A DNA stretch of 64,000 bases from Melampsora larici-populina 98AG31 (lineage: Eukaryota > Basidiomycota > Pucciniomycetes > Pucciniales > Melampsoraceae), in contig NW_006768780.1 in the NCBI RefSeq assembly GCF_000204055.1, positions 98,286-162,285 on the forward strand, given 5' to 3'. Position 1 is the first letter of the stretch. Each line of letters opens with the position of its first letter. The translations under genes and the position numbers were made by a program. This document shows positions 10,828 to 23,467 of the stretch, piece by piece. The notes under the pieces were generated by a model. It saw only the letters and a list, made by a program, of their open reading frames with translations, was not told the origin of the DNA and did not search any database.

Positions 10828-13800
10828 ATGATGGCCGATACAATCCCATCTATCGGTCTTTGGCTACTTCATCCCGCCTTCACATTGGGTTCTCTTTCGG
10901 CTCAGATTAAGCCAATTGCCCAGCAACAATGGGGAAACGCGATGACGATGTGGCTTCCAGCCGTCGCCCTACTTCTTGGCTCTCTTCCATGGCGCATGGT
11001 CTCGAGTCGTCTTATCGAAGACTTCGTGACCCTTTCAGATCTCGATACTGTGCACTTTGTGCACATCACGTCGCCTCGATGGAAAAAGCGTCTACTGTTG
11101 GTCATGAGCACTACCGCTATTCCACTTTCAGTTGGTGTCCTTGCGTTTCACCTGGTTAAAGACGGAATCCAAGGAGATTCAGTCCCATCGGATGTAGTTG
11201 CGCTGATGAGTTGGGTGGGTCTATGTCACCAAGGGTTTCGTGTTGCGTCTATTTGTGCGGCGACTAATTGCGCTCTCACCTGATGGTCGGCCCGATACGC
11301 GATGGCCCGCTATGGGATAACCATGTCACAGGCGTACTCATCAATCTATATTGTGCGGAATGATATTACGCGGCCTCCTGGTGGCTTGATGCTGATATGG
11401 CTCAGCCGGATTATCGCGGATTTGTCGATTCTTGTGATTGAATGGCTCCGAGGCGTGTCTATGGCCTGGCCATTGCTTGTTACCGCTATCCTGGCTGTCG
11501 CTGCGATCTGTGTAGCAGGAACATACCCTCTCGCTCCCGTCTTGCCAGCCAAAAATGTGGCAAAACCTGGATCAGTTCAGTCAGATTCCCAACGTCTTTT
11601 TCATCGATCCTCATGATTGAGTTCAGTTCGCATTATTCCAACAGCAACCGACGATGAGCGAGACGTGCCCGGAGGACGCGACCACACTTTGGGGTTGGAT
11701 GACCTTTGGATTTGTCGAGCCCCTAATTCAATTGGCTGGCAAACGTACCTTGACTGAGGCCGATGTTTGGCAACTTTCACCATTCTTTCAACACCATAAC
11801 ATATTTCAAAAATTCTTGATATCACCCATGTTTGTGATCTCTCTGTACCATCATGCAACGAACTTCTATGTCTCTTATTTTGACGATTGTTCCCCTACAG
11901 GACCGGCAAGGAGCCCAAAGGTTGGATCCTTCGGCGACTTGTACGTTGGAATAAGATCGATTTGATGATCGAACTCTTCACCGAGCTTTGGTCCACAGTA
12001 GTGAGCTTTGTTGCCACCTACGCTCTCAAGCGTATACTGGACGCTCTTGCAGCGGGTGGTCAAAGAGAGGAGGCAGCGACTTGGGCAGCTGTCCATTTCT
12101 TATGTAACCTCAGTTTTGCTCAATTTGACCTTTTCGGGAGGTGGCACAGCCGGTATGTGACGTTTTCCCCTCCGTTTTGACCTTTACATCCGCATCCCCT
12201 CTTTCACAATGTGCCTGGTCTTCCAACTTTGCTTTGTCAATCTCAGTGCGTTCCACCTGAAAAGTACCATATTCGTCTTAAATCAAATCTCAAAAGACGC
12301 GTGCGAGGTTTCCCGTCTTGTTTGATATGAGCCATGTCCTACGCGCTCCCCAGATTGTGGCTGTCTGTGACTGATGTGAGGCACGCTTGTGTTGCACAAT
12401 CTAAGCAACTATGTATTGTGGTCGTCACCTAAGTCCTGTTTTTAAGCCTAATGAGCAGCCAGACCCCTATCATGATCACCAACTGGCCAAAACAACAATT
12501 ATGTTTGCCTAGTGTCTCAAATCCTGTGAGCAGATAGCCTCCACATAGCATATATATCTGGTCCAGGAATCTATCTGATAATCTCATACGCTCTCGCAAG
12601 GCCTGTGAAATTTCAGAGTATCGGAAATCGGCACAACGCGCGAGTGTCCTATTTACAGACTATTTTTTTTCTTTTTTCTCGCCACCGAAACACTCTTATC
12701 CATCACTTATTGCTACACATCAGCACCGTGGAGACCCTTGTGCTATAATTGCTAATTTCCGCGTTATGTCTCACATCGCTTTTGATGAATAGGCGATGCT
12801 ACGAACGAACACGTGGTCAACTCTTCAGTATTCTGCATCACAAAGCGCTTCGTCGCAAAGATAAAAGTACACTGGCTAAAGCGATCGCGAACTCGAAGAA
12901 GGAGCAAGAGGAAGCGGAGAAGAGCAATGCGAACATCGGAAAGGTCACTTTCATTGTCCTACTTTGCGATATCCTATTTGAGCATTCCTCAATCTTGATG
13001 GGTTCGCCACTGTGATATGTACATCATTTGCTATTCACAGATATCAAATCTTATGGGCGGTGACGCATATGTCGTAGCCGAACGTTTTTGGGGGTTTGCG
13101 GCTGTAGTCACCTCACCATTGAAGCTGGCTCTATCGCTCATCTTCCTCTACAAGTCAGTCGCCGTTTGACGAGTTGTCGTGTATCTAAAACATCAATTCA
13201 TTGAGACTTCACCTCAATTCGTGTCTCAGGTTGCTGGGAATTAGTGCGCTGTTAGGCAGCTCTATGGTTGCACTTGCCTACTTATTAAATTGGCCACTGA
13301 TCAAATTTGATGTGATGGTATGCGAATTTGTCTCCACTTCAGCCAATTTCATTACATGTCTTGACAGATTCTGCTTGCATTCTGGATTGCAGTTTGCTCG
13401 GTCGTATTCTACGGCACGCGATAAAAGAATGACTATAGCAAATGAGACCATCCAGTGTAACTCGTGAGATCACTGTATCAATATCTTTACCAAATACCTC
13501 TGACATATTCCTTCTCGTGTCCCTGTTCACAGCAATCCGATTCTTAAAGTATATGGGATGGGGTTAATCAAATCAGTTTCTGCTCCAGTAGTCACAATCA
13601 GCTGAACCTCGCTGCATTCTTTAGAAAATTTGTGGGCAGGTCGCGTGGAAGAAGCACGTAGACTTGAGCTGAAACTACGAGTCAAACAGATGATACTTTC
13701 TACTGTGATCTCTTTCATCTGGATTTGGGTTCCAACAGCGATTCTCTTGGTCTCTTTTTGGTCACTCACGAGCTTCTTCGGTCGACCGCTTACCGTCAGT

Positions 13801-16800
13801 ATTGCGTTTACATCAATCTCGCTATTCTCTCAACTTCAAGGAGCTCTAAGGGCACTTCCGAATCAAATAACATCTTGGCTTAGAGGTATAAGTCCTATAT
13901 ATGGAATGACCCTGGCCGTGTTCAACGTAAAGCTTACCTAAACTTGTATATTTTAGCGTATGTGTCTGTCAAACGTATTGAGGATTTCTTATCAGAGGAA
14001 GACGTACCACAATGGGTCTGCGGTATCAACGATCCTGGCCGCGTGGCCATTCCAACTGGCCAGATAAACTTTTGCGATGAAGCTATTTTCGCTTGGTCGA
14101 ATCAGGCTGATAGTTTCCGGATTGGCCCACTCTCTCTCGAGTTGCCTGTGGGACGCCTCACACTGGTAACTGGACCCACTGGGTCTGGTAAGAGTACATT
14201 CCTTGCTGCGATCCTTGGTGGTGCGTCTTACTTCCCTCTTATTGCATTTGTGATGTTTTTCTAGCTGACCATAATCTTTGTCTTATTGCTTTTACCGATT
14301 GTAGAAATCGACTGCGTGGAAGGTCGAGTTGAGGTTGAGAAAGCTGGAGGCGCAGTAGCTTACGCATCTCAAAATCCTTGGCTTGAATCCATGACCATTC
14401 GAGATAACATTCTCTTCGAAACGACCATGGACACAACTCGTTATGGTCTGTCATAAAATCTAAAAGGTTTGTGTAATTCGGCAACTCATTCATACATGTT
14501 GGCTTTTATCTACAGAATCCGTAATAGATGCATGTGCTTTAAGGCAAGATCTAGCCATATTCCCCCACGGAGATCTCACAGGTGAGGAAGCACATCTTGA
14601 ACAAGTATACCAAACACTTATACATCTAGCCTGTTCACAGAGATTGGTGAGAAGGGCATAAGTCTCTCGGGCGGGCAGAAGGCAAGGTAAGCCTCTGATT
14701 GCAACTGATCATCTCCATCTTGAAATATGTTCTTACGCTGCTTTCCCTGCAGGATTGCACTTGCTCGTGCACTCTATTCAAGAGCTAAGGTGAGGCTCAT
14801 AACTCCCTTAGAGTTTTCATGTCAAGCTCTTATCTTGTTCCGGGCTTTTTAGACTGTTCTTCTTGATGATCCACTCGCTGCTGTGGACATGTTCACCGCG
14901 CGCAAGTTAGTCGATGATGGTCTGCGCAGCTCTCTTCTCAAAGATCGCACCGTTGTACGTTGCTGTGATTGCCTATGACATCATCCTTAATCACCACCTT
15001 CATGTTGAACTATATCACTGACTACCATCAATTTCGAGAATCAGGTTCTGGTCACCCATCACATTCGGCTATGTCGCTCCGCTGCCGACTTTGTCCTTGA
15101 GTTACGCGATGGTAAAGTTGTATATGCCGGCCCTCCCTCGGGGTTCGAGCAATCTTCAGCAGAAGAAGTTGACGATAATGTCTCGGGTGCTCAAGATAGT
15201 GAAGAAGTATCAGAAACCGAGACGATAAACACAACCTCTCTGAAAAAAGTAATTACCCCAGAAGGCGAAACTACAGGTGGAAATAACTTGATTGAGCCTG
15301 AGAAAAGATCTGAAGGTCGTGTGACAGGTTCGACCTATCGAACGTATTTCCGTGCAGCCGGCTTCAGGTATTGGTTCATGCTGGTCATATTGGTCGTGTA
15401 TACAAGATTAAGTGGTTTGTAATATCACATTTCCAAGACTTTGTTTATTTCCGTTATCGACTGATCTTTTCTCTCCTCTCGATAGCATTTGCTGTTCAGT
15501 GGGCTCTAAAAGTCAGTAGAAATACCCCCGGGACACTAAGTCTTTGGTCTTGCTCTGAGGACTTCCCTTACCGATTTTTTATGTTGACAGACCTGGGGAG
15601 AAGCCTATCCACCAAAAGTTATCGCTTCCTTCCATTGGCCCGATATAACATCCGGTTTTCCGAGCCCAGACTTGGATGTACATCCTTGGCTGAACCTATA
15701 CTTGATAATCAGTCAGTTCATCATTTCATTCTCTGTCTCACCTCAATTCGTTCAACTCACGGTCACCAAAATTTATGATAATTTGCCCTTTTCAGGTATC
15801 AACAGTGGATTGGCGATTCTTATCGGTCAGTTCAAAGAAAGCCACCCGATGCTAGTAATTGGGATTACATACCAAAATTTTGCTTGATCACATTAGGGCT
15901 ATGCGTTGGGAATTTTATTGCGCTTAAGGCGTCTAGAAACCTTTTCTCTGCGATGTTAATCAGAGTTGTAAGGGCACCCACAAGATGGTCAGACATGGAC
16001 TATGTCTCTTCACATATTACGAGATGTTGAAAACGGCTTGAACTGACCCCAATTCTTGAATCTGAGACAGGTATGACGTCACACCCGTCAGTGAAATTGT
16101 TTTCTGATATCCCATTCTCTAGCCCATCAGACTGATGCATTCGATGGGACAGACTGGTCGAATTCTGAATAGGTTTGTTTCAGATATTGATACAGTCGAT
16201 TTCTCTTTGCAAGGCACAGCAGAGGGTGCGATCAGAGGTCAGCATACAAACCACCATTATTCGATGAAACCCCTAGCTGAGGACCATGATCAATGATGAA
16301 AAAAGGGGTCATTGGATTTCTTGTCTCCCTGGGAATTGTAATTTGGGTGGTTCCCAGCTTCACGCCATTGGCGATTGTGATCGCATGGCTTTACATCCGA
16401 CTTGCACCAGCGTATGTGAAGGTGGCCAGAGATCTCAGGCGACTTGAATCAGTCTCAAGAAGTCCAATGTTTCAAAACTTTTCAAATGTGGGTACTCAAT
16501 GTTCTATTTTGCTCAATCACTTTTGTAAGAGCTGAACTTTGGAAACGCTCAAAAACAGTTACTGCATGGAATACAATCAATTCGGGCGTATGCTGCAGAG
16601 GCCAGATACCAAAATCTATTCTACAAAGCCTGTGACACCTTTCAAAGTGCGTTGAATTGGACTTCATCTTATGATGTTTGCTGCCTGGTGACGCGAAGGA
16701 AGATGTGCTTGATATCATTTTCTTCACAGCTATGGATCATCATTATTGGTTGGCCAATTTTTGGCTTATGTGGCGCTATGACTGTGAGTTCGTCCCCTGC

Positions 16801-18447
16801 AATATAAATCTCAATGCATTTATACGACTCTCAACTATATCGCTTTCCAATGAAATAGGTTTGGGTTCCGTGGTGGTTTTCCTCACAACGATATTCGCAC
16901 TCGTCTCTGGCGTAGATGAGGGATATGCTGCCATCAGCGTGGTGCAGGCAGAGATGTTCGCGTCCGCAACAAGAGCCTTAGTGTCGGTATTTGCTCAAGT
17001 AGAACTAGATTTCAACGGTAAGTGATTCTGATAAAAGTGACATTATTCCGAATAAGCGACCGAGTTGTTTCTTGAGAAGCATTGAGGGATATCTCTCCAA
17101 AACTAACTGACTTGGATTTGATTTGAAGCCATCGAACGGGTTACCGAGTATCTAAAAATACCTCAAGAAGCACCTGCAATAATCGAAGAGGCTCGTCCAC
17201 CGGCTTATTGGCCTTCCGATTCATCTGGACTGATTGTCGAAGGTCTCGTTGTCAGATATGCACCACATCTTCCTGCTGCCCTAAAGGGTCTTTCGTTCAG
17301 CATTGCGCCAAACCAGAAAGGTAAGTACAGCGTACCTGCAGTAAAAGTATATCTCTAACATCCTTTGTCGTTGTGCATCACAAAGTGGGAGTGGTAGGTA
17401 GAACTGGCTCAGGTGAAACATCATTTCCCTCGTTCTATGTATGACCCAGAGCATGGTTTGATAATAAATGCTATGGTGTTTCTTCACGTCTGATTTCAGG
17501 TAAATCCACTTTGGCCATGTCTCTTTTGAGAATCATCGAAGCGGAGAAAGGTCAAATCATCCTGGACGGGATAGATGTGTGTCGAATTGGTTTGGACGAC
17601 CTTCGTACCCGAATCGTGAGTCGCCGCATCTATCTACCTCTCTGATTCAGGACTGCCACACGTGGGGATCTATGTACTGATCGATATTGGATTTGGTATG
17701 CCCACGGTGATTGCGACTATAGACTGTTGTCAGTCAAGATGTGACTTTGTTCGAAGGATCTGTGAGGACCAACTTGGATCCGCTAAATCTCCATAGTGAT
17801 GAAGAGATGTGGGAAGTGTTAAGGAAATGTAACCTGGCCAGTGTGAGACTAGAAGTTCCGGTGGACGCTGGTCATGATGATGCATTGATAGACAGCTTGG
17901 ATATGAGATTGAGTGAAGGTGGGAATAGTTTCAGTGCCGGTCAACGTCAGTTGTTGGCATTGGCTCGAGCAATGTTGAGGGAGAGTAAGGTGGTGATCAT
18001 GGATGAAGCTACTTCTTCGATAGATTTGGTGACGGACAATAAAGTGAGCGTTGGATCTTTTTTTCATCAAAGATTGATGTTCCTCACATGCTTCTCATTC
18101 AATACTAATCTGAAAATATTAGATACAATGTACCATTCGGGAATGCATGAAATCATCAATGGTGATCACAATAGCTCATAGACTTCTGACAGTCATAGGT
18201 AGGTTATCAAATAATCTCCCACGTGATTATTGAAGAAAAAACATCAGACTAGTATTGACGTCAGTGTATTTTTGTAGATTATGACAAGATTCTCGTCTTA
18301 GAAGAAGGAAAGATTGTGGAGTTTGATACGCCAAAAAACCTGTTGGCGAGAAAAGATGGTCACTTCAGAATATTATGTGAGATGAGCGCTGATGCGGATA
18401 TCTTGTTTGAGAGACCATCTGCGTCTAATCAGGAGGTTTACATTTAG
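10828..18447 (+). CDS. ABC transporter, ABCC (MRP/Ycf1-like) family
   Basis: This is a full-size ATP-driven exporter of the type that moves glutathione conjugates, metals or drugs at the vacuolar or plasma membrane. Order: hydrophobic N-terminal domain (10828-11600), linker PEDATTLWGWMTFGF (about 11667), first membrane domain (11900-13950), NBD1, second membrane domain (15300-17020), NBD2. NBD1 has Walker A GPTGSGKST (14174-14200), signature LSGGQKAR (about 14664), Walker B VLLDDPLAAVD (about 14855) and H-loop VLVTHH. NBD2 has Walker A GRTGSG/KST split by an intron (17400-17510), signature FSAGQRQ (about 17929), Walker B VVIMDEATSSID (about 17991) and ITIAHRL (18167). About 20 introns are inferred, most of 60-110 bp. 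The TGA at 11281-11283 is in frame unless an intron at 11215-11331 (phase 0, 117 bp) removes it. The intron at 12153-12792 is unusually long (640 bp). Exon ends in the second membrane domain are approximate. Start is ATG 10828 or 10831. Confidence 0.88.
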
Positions 18448-20130
18448 AAAGACATGTGATGCGTCTTGTGCAAGGATTCATAACTAACTTGAGTGCTGAT
18501 GGGACTTGATTTTTTCACCTTTTGAAAAGTCTGTTGGGGTCTACTCGGTTTACTCAAAATGAAGTGAGGGATGTAGAACCAAGAGATATGATTATAGGCC
18601 TTGGATCAAGAGGGCCTGCTAAAAATAGACTTGTATAGATATGACTTCATTGTGTGATTATAGCTACAAGTACATTGAACAGATACAGAAAATAAATTGA
18701 TCATGTTATATCTAGAATGGCATATGGTTGTAGACTGTCTCAATGCAAACATTTGGTTTTGTTTTGAGGTTGATAGTTGATTTCTTGGGGGTTTGTGTCT
18801 TACTGAGGTTTTGTTTTGATCGGGCAACTTTCTCGCTGGTAAAGCCCTGGCTACTGTTAGAAAATATCCAATGAATTACTGGATGGTGAGAATAGATTGT
18901 GTGGCTGCAAGACAAACCAGTGTGAGTGTCTCTTGTATGAGAGTGAGTAAATGTAGTGGGGGAAAAGATTGCACCTGTGCGTGATCATGAGGGAAATGTT
19001 TGGGTTCATGATTGCTTACTGAAGAGGCACCCAATATACCCTTGCTGAGCACATTTGATGGCCAAGGAGTGGGGATTTGACCTGGCGCAGTTGGCAAAGG
19101 TACTAAAATCAGGGCTGAAGAAGCATTCAATTCAGAACATGCAGCTCTAGAGCATTAACACACCTGGGGTGTGGACCTGGTAGGACAAATTGATACCTCA
19201 AGTAGTTTGGGTCTTGTGCTTATAATCTCAAAGGACCCTTGCCTGTATCTTAATGGGCTGGGTGATCAATTGGCTGACCTTTTAAAAATCATCCTTCAGG
19301 TCATTTTTGTCCCAATGTCACTTCAACACATGGGATCCGTTGTGGCCAGTCAATTAGCTTTGGAAGGAACTTCACCTACGCACAGCTAATTAGAAAGCTG
19401 GTTGGTGAAAGAATTGAAGTCCTTCAAATCTCAGAGTTAGCATTGTAATTCTTTGATCTCAGATTCTACACATCTTTCTCCTTTTTGGTACTAAATCATA
19501 AAACTAAAGGCACAACCATGTTTCTTGGCAAAACAGAATTAAACCCCTTAAGCCTCCATATGTCCCCATAAGCCCCTAATTTTCAACATCCTTCCTCCTA
19601 CTTGATACCTCAAGCCTCACAATCATTGCCCAATTGCACATCATTCTTGACTGTCTGACCATTGTAAGGGTATTACAGTATGGGATTACAGAGGTACATT
19701 ATCTATATACACCAGAACCCTGGCTCCACGTTGGGTTTCTTTCTCTTCACAAACCCCGACTGGAGTCAGGTATGAGAAAGCTTTCATCTCAATTCTCTTT
19801 CATTTCATTATCTTGTGTTAGAGTTGTTCTGATCTCTTGGGTTCTCTTCACAAACCCCGACTGGAGTTAGCTAGGGAAATTTGTAATATAACAGAGTTCT
19901 AGATAACTTCCAGTGGTTGTGCCCCCATGAGAACTGAGTCGATACCCCCAGTGAAGGTTTCTGTAGTGAACCTTACAACCATTTAGTGCCCTTCAACCCT
20001 GCAAGCAAGATCAATGCATCAGATAATTCACAAAATAACTGTGTGCTGTGCTTCAACATTTGGAATGATGAGTTAAAAAATCTCATCTGCCAAGCTTTAA
20101 TGTGATACAACATTAATGTGGACAGAATTC
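18448..20130. other. Repeat-like spacer, no gene seen
   Basis: No coding unit is supported. At 19725-19755 and again at about 19835-19870 there is a direct repeat (TCTCTTCACAAACCCCGACT..), suggesting remains of a retroelement terminal region downstream of the DIRS-like fragment. Confidence 0.4.
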
Positions 20131-20183
20131 ATGGCAACAATTGCTGCCACCTCAATCCCTGGAATTGCTGAATTTGTCCGTGG

Positions 20184-23100
20184 TTACAACAATGCAAGAA
20201 GCAAACTCTCCATGTCAACACCCCCCCGTTCATGTGTGTAGATTCCCTCCTTGTTATTGTTGGTTCCCACTCTTTCATGTTTGATCCCAAGCTGGTAATA
20301 GGTAAGTAATTTCTGGATAAGCTTCCATTCATTATTTACCGCCCTATCTTGTGATCTAGAGTTTTGCATTGCCGCTTTGGTGGTTGTGTTGTTGGTCCAC
20401 ACGGTGAAACACCTACCACGTGTTTTGGCTACCTTGGCCAGCATTAGAATCCCTATATGGACTGCCATGGTCTCTACCCACACAATATTTCTTCTCACGC
20501 CTTTCCCATCTACCTTGTTCCATTCACCTAGTAACCTAAAATGTCCCCAGTGTTCACCAATTTTTACACCAACTCTGTATGTTGTTGAGGCGTCTCTATC
20601 CCAATCGATGTTGACTGCCTCTGCTGTCAGGATTATCCTCATATTTTCACATGTTGTCAGGACACTTGTCCACTCCTTGAGATCATCTTGCACCGTGTTT
20701 GATATCCCCCGCTTGGCACTAGGGTTCCTCCATGGTTCCTTCCAAGCGTACAGCTCTTTCATGTAGCATTTCATATCTGGCATGATATAAGTCAGATGGC
20801 CTAGTCTACCAACACACTTGTCTACTCTATCTTTCTTCAATTTTTCTCCTACCAGTAAGTCTTTTACGCTCTGTATCCTCTCTTGAAGTTTCTCTTCTGG
20901 CATCCTAACTGTCTTGTTGTGCCTGTTCCAGATGAAACCCAGGTACTTTTGTTCCTTGGCAAAATCGGAAAACTTGGTGTGGTTCGCTTTCACACCCATC
21001 TCAGCACTCAACTCCAGTACCAATTCCATCCTGATGTTGCTTCCTTCTTCCCTCCAAATTAGGTTGTTGTCCACCCATTAAAAGATTTTTGGGATTTTAA
21101 GTGCTTTAACCATTATCTCTTTCCAGACATTGGCAGCTCTCCCAAACGTCCCACAGCCTACGACACCTCCAAATCCCACTCAAGTATCTACCCACAGTAA
21201 ACCCTTGAAGTCTAGAATCAACTGGAATCTCCATTGGGAGGGGTGTGTAGGTATTTGCCTATACGCTTGCTCCCAACCAAAAATTTGCAGTTCCCATCTC
21301 ACATTGCTCTTTCTCAGGAAATTTGCCAACTTGTTGAAATCATCCCATGCAGGCTCAAATTCTGTTTTGTCCACATATGATTTTTCATTAGCTATTGAGT
21401 CATCTCCTTTTGGTTCTGATAAGTTGTTAATCATGCTTATACTCCTGTTGTTGTTCACTAAACTCCCCATGGGATTTGACTCTGAAGAACCCATAGTGTT
21501 CTCTAACTTCCTGGTGATTGAAATTTCTGATCATTTTCTTTTCATTCTTCTCTTTCTTTATATTCTTTTCTATTTTCTCCCTCGCCAGGTTTGATGATTC
21601 TTTACTCTCCAGTGTGTACCACAGCCAGTCTCATATTGAGTGGTCTGGTATCATGTATGCCTTGGTGGAAACCTCTCTCCAGGATATTGATCATGTCCCC
21701 CCGTTCATCCATGAGGTTGAATTCTGCCATCAATGCTTTCCACATTGGGGTGTTGAGCTTGCACACCACCTCTTTTAGCCACCGTGGATCTTGCTCAAGT
21801 CTTGCAAACATTTCATTGTTTGCTCACAAGACTCTTTGGGCTTTCCTAGAAGGAGGTGGGAGACTTAGGGGGGCTGGGGGACAGAATTTCATGAGGTGTT
21901 ACACAACAGGGGTAGGGGAGGGCAGGACGGGTTCCGGGCACTAGGGTCAGTCTCACTTTGTCAAACCACTTCATTTGATGCATTTCATAGGTTCCTTTGG
22001 GCACATCTTGGTATGTAGACCTTCCCATTCTCCCTTCAAAGCTAAGTGCTACTAACTTCTTCTGCCCTCTGTCCCCATACCCATTGTCTCTGCCTCCTTG
22101 CTGATTTTTATTTCCTGTCCCTCCATTCCCCCATGAACTCCCGCTTGCCACCGGGTAACTTCCCCCTCCTCCACTATTTGCAGCTTCCATTACCTTCCTC
22201 TTGTTGAAGTTCCTATCAAAGTGCCTCCCCCAATACAGATTCCCCAGTTGGGTATTAGCCGAGCTCATTGCCGCCGGACCGGTTGGTATTGCCAACATGA
22301 AAGCTGACACTGCTGGTAACAGGTGGGATTTGTGTCTCGACTGAGCTCATAGAGTTGATCTCACTGACTGTGTGTTTCAATTGGCCTCAACTTTTTTGCC
22401 TCTCCCCTAGATGGGTCATGCCATGATCCCTTCCGACCTTTACGGTTTGTACTGTCTACCGGATTGATCATGGCCTTGACTGCTCCAAAGGTGTAAGGGT
22501 TGATGAGGTAAGTGTTGTTGTTCCATCTCAATTTCTCTTGTTCCCACCAATATCTGACATCTTCTCTTCAGGTCCAACCTTAAATGACATATACGCCTGT
22601 CTCATCTTGATGTTGTAGCGGAAGGTCACCATCCAGCAGTCTTTGTCATCTCTCTGGATTTCTAGGATGTTTGCAAAATGCCTTTTCATTTCTTCTGCTA
22701 CCTTGTCTTGCTTGTAGTAGATAAGGTACTCCAAGAAAAGGTCTTTCTGGCAATGCCACTGCACAACTGTTGTGCACCACTTGCTTGGTACTGGGGAACC
22801 ATTGTGGGACAAAGCGTCAGTGTCTTTTGTTTTTGCCCGGGATGATTTTGTTGACACCATGCTCAAGTCTTGCCTAAGCCACATGGGGTCAAAAATAGAT
22901 AGAGGGATGTATCGGTTCAGGTTGCACATTAACAATGCCCAGTATCTTGGGAGGGGTGTGAGGGTGCGAGTGAGGGGTTTTCCAGATTTGACTTTAACTT
23001 TCTTTTTCAATTTTGTCTCTCCAAATGTGCTAACTGTTACTTCCTTCACTTCCCCTTTCCATTCTCTTTTCTCTTCTGCCAATGCCTTGTAGGTTTTGCA

Positions 23101-23319
23101 ATCACAGCAGTCCCAGGCTGCCTCAATGACCATGTCCATTTTCCAAATCATCCTTTTGGCAGCCATCAATCCAACTGGTTCTGTATGCTGACAACCCACC
23201 AAATCAGTAGGTGAATCACTGATTTCATCTCCAAGGAGGCATTCCTTGCAGAGAATCACTGATTTCAATTCCTTTTCCCTTTTTATGACCAGTCTTCTCA
23301 GAGTGGCATTTCCAATCAA
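20184..23319 (-). mobile_element. Degenerate DIRS-like retrotransposon (Gag-like plus RT/RNase H)
   Basis: Read on the minus strand, 23319-22528 and 22310-21846 give Gag-like frames; the second is rich in G, S and N (GGGGSYPVASGSSWGNGG). Then 21494-21180 and 21074-20184 give RT and RNase H. RT-like features are GVVGCGTFGRAA, the active-site region WVDNNLIW, and KYLGFIWNRHNKTVRMPEEK. RNase H-like features are DASTTYRVGV and IVWVETMAVHIGILML. The layout resembles fungal DIRS elements. The usual VDD is VDN, an in-frame TAA precedes it (near 21077), and frames are interrupted, so it is dead. No tyrosine recombinase was found downstream. A different RT clade is possible. Confidence 0.62.
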
Positions 23320-23467
23320 AGAAGGATAGAATCTCTGTCAAACAAGACTTGGAGGCTTACCATTGGACTCCACTGGGGTTTCTTCTAGTACTACACCCCC
23401 ATCACTCTATTGTTCCTCTTTGTGAATACTTCTTGTTCATCTCCCTTCAACTCCTCCCTGAGTCCTC

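Noticed and set aside
20377..20766. 129-codon plus-strand frame and a longer one at 21130-21594
   Set aside because: Both are antisense to the RT/RNase H frames, whose motifs are recognisable on the minus strand.
22772..23092. 106-codon plus-strand frame
   Set aside because: Antisense to the Gag-like frame of the retroelement.
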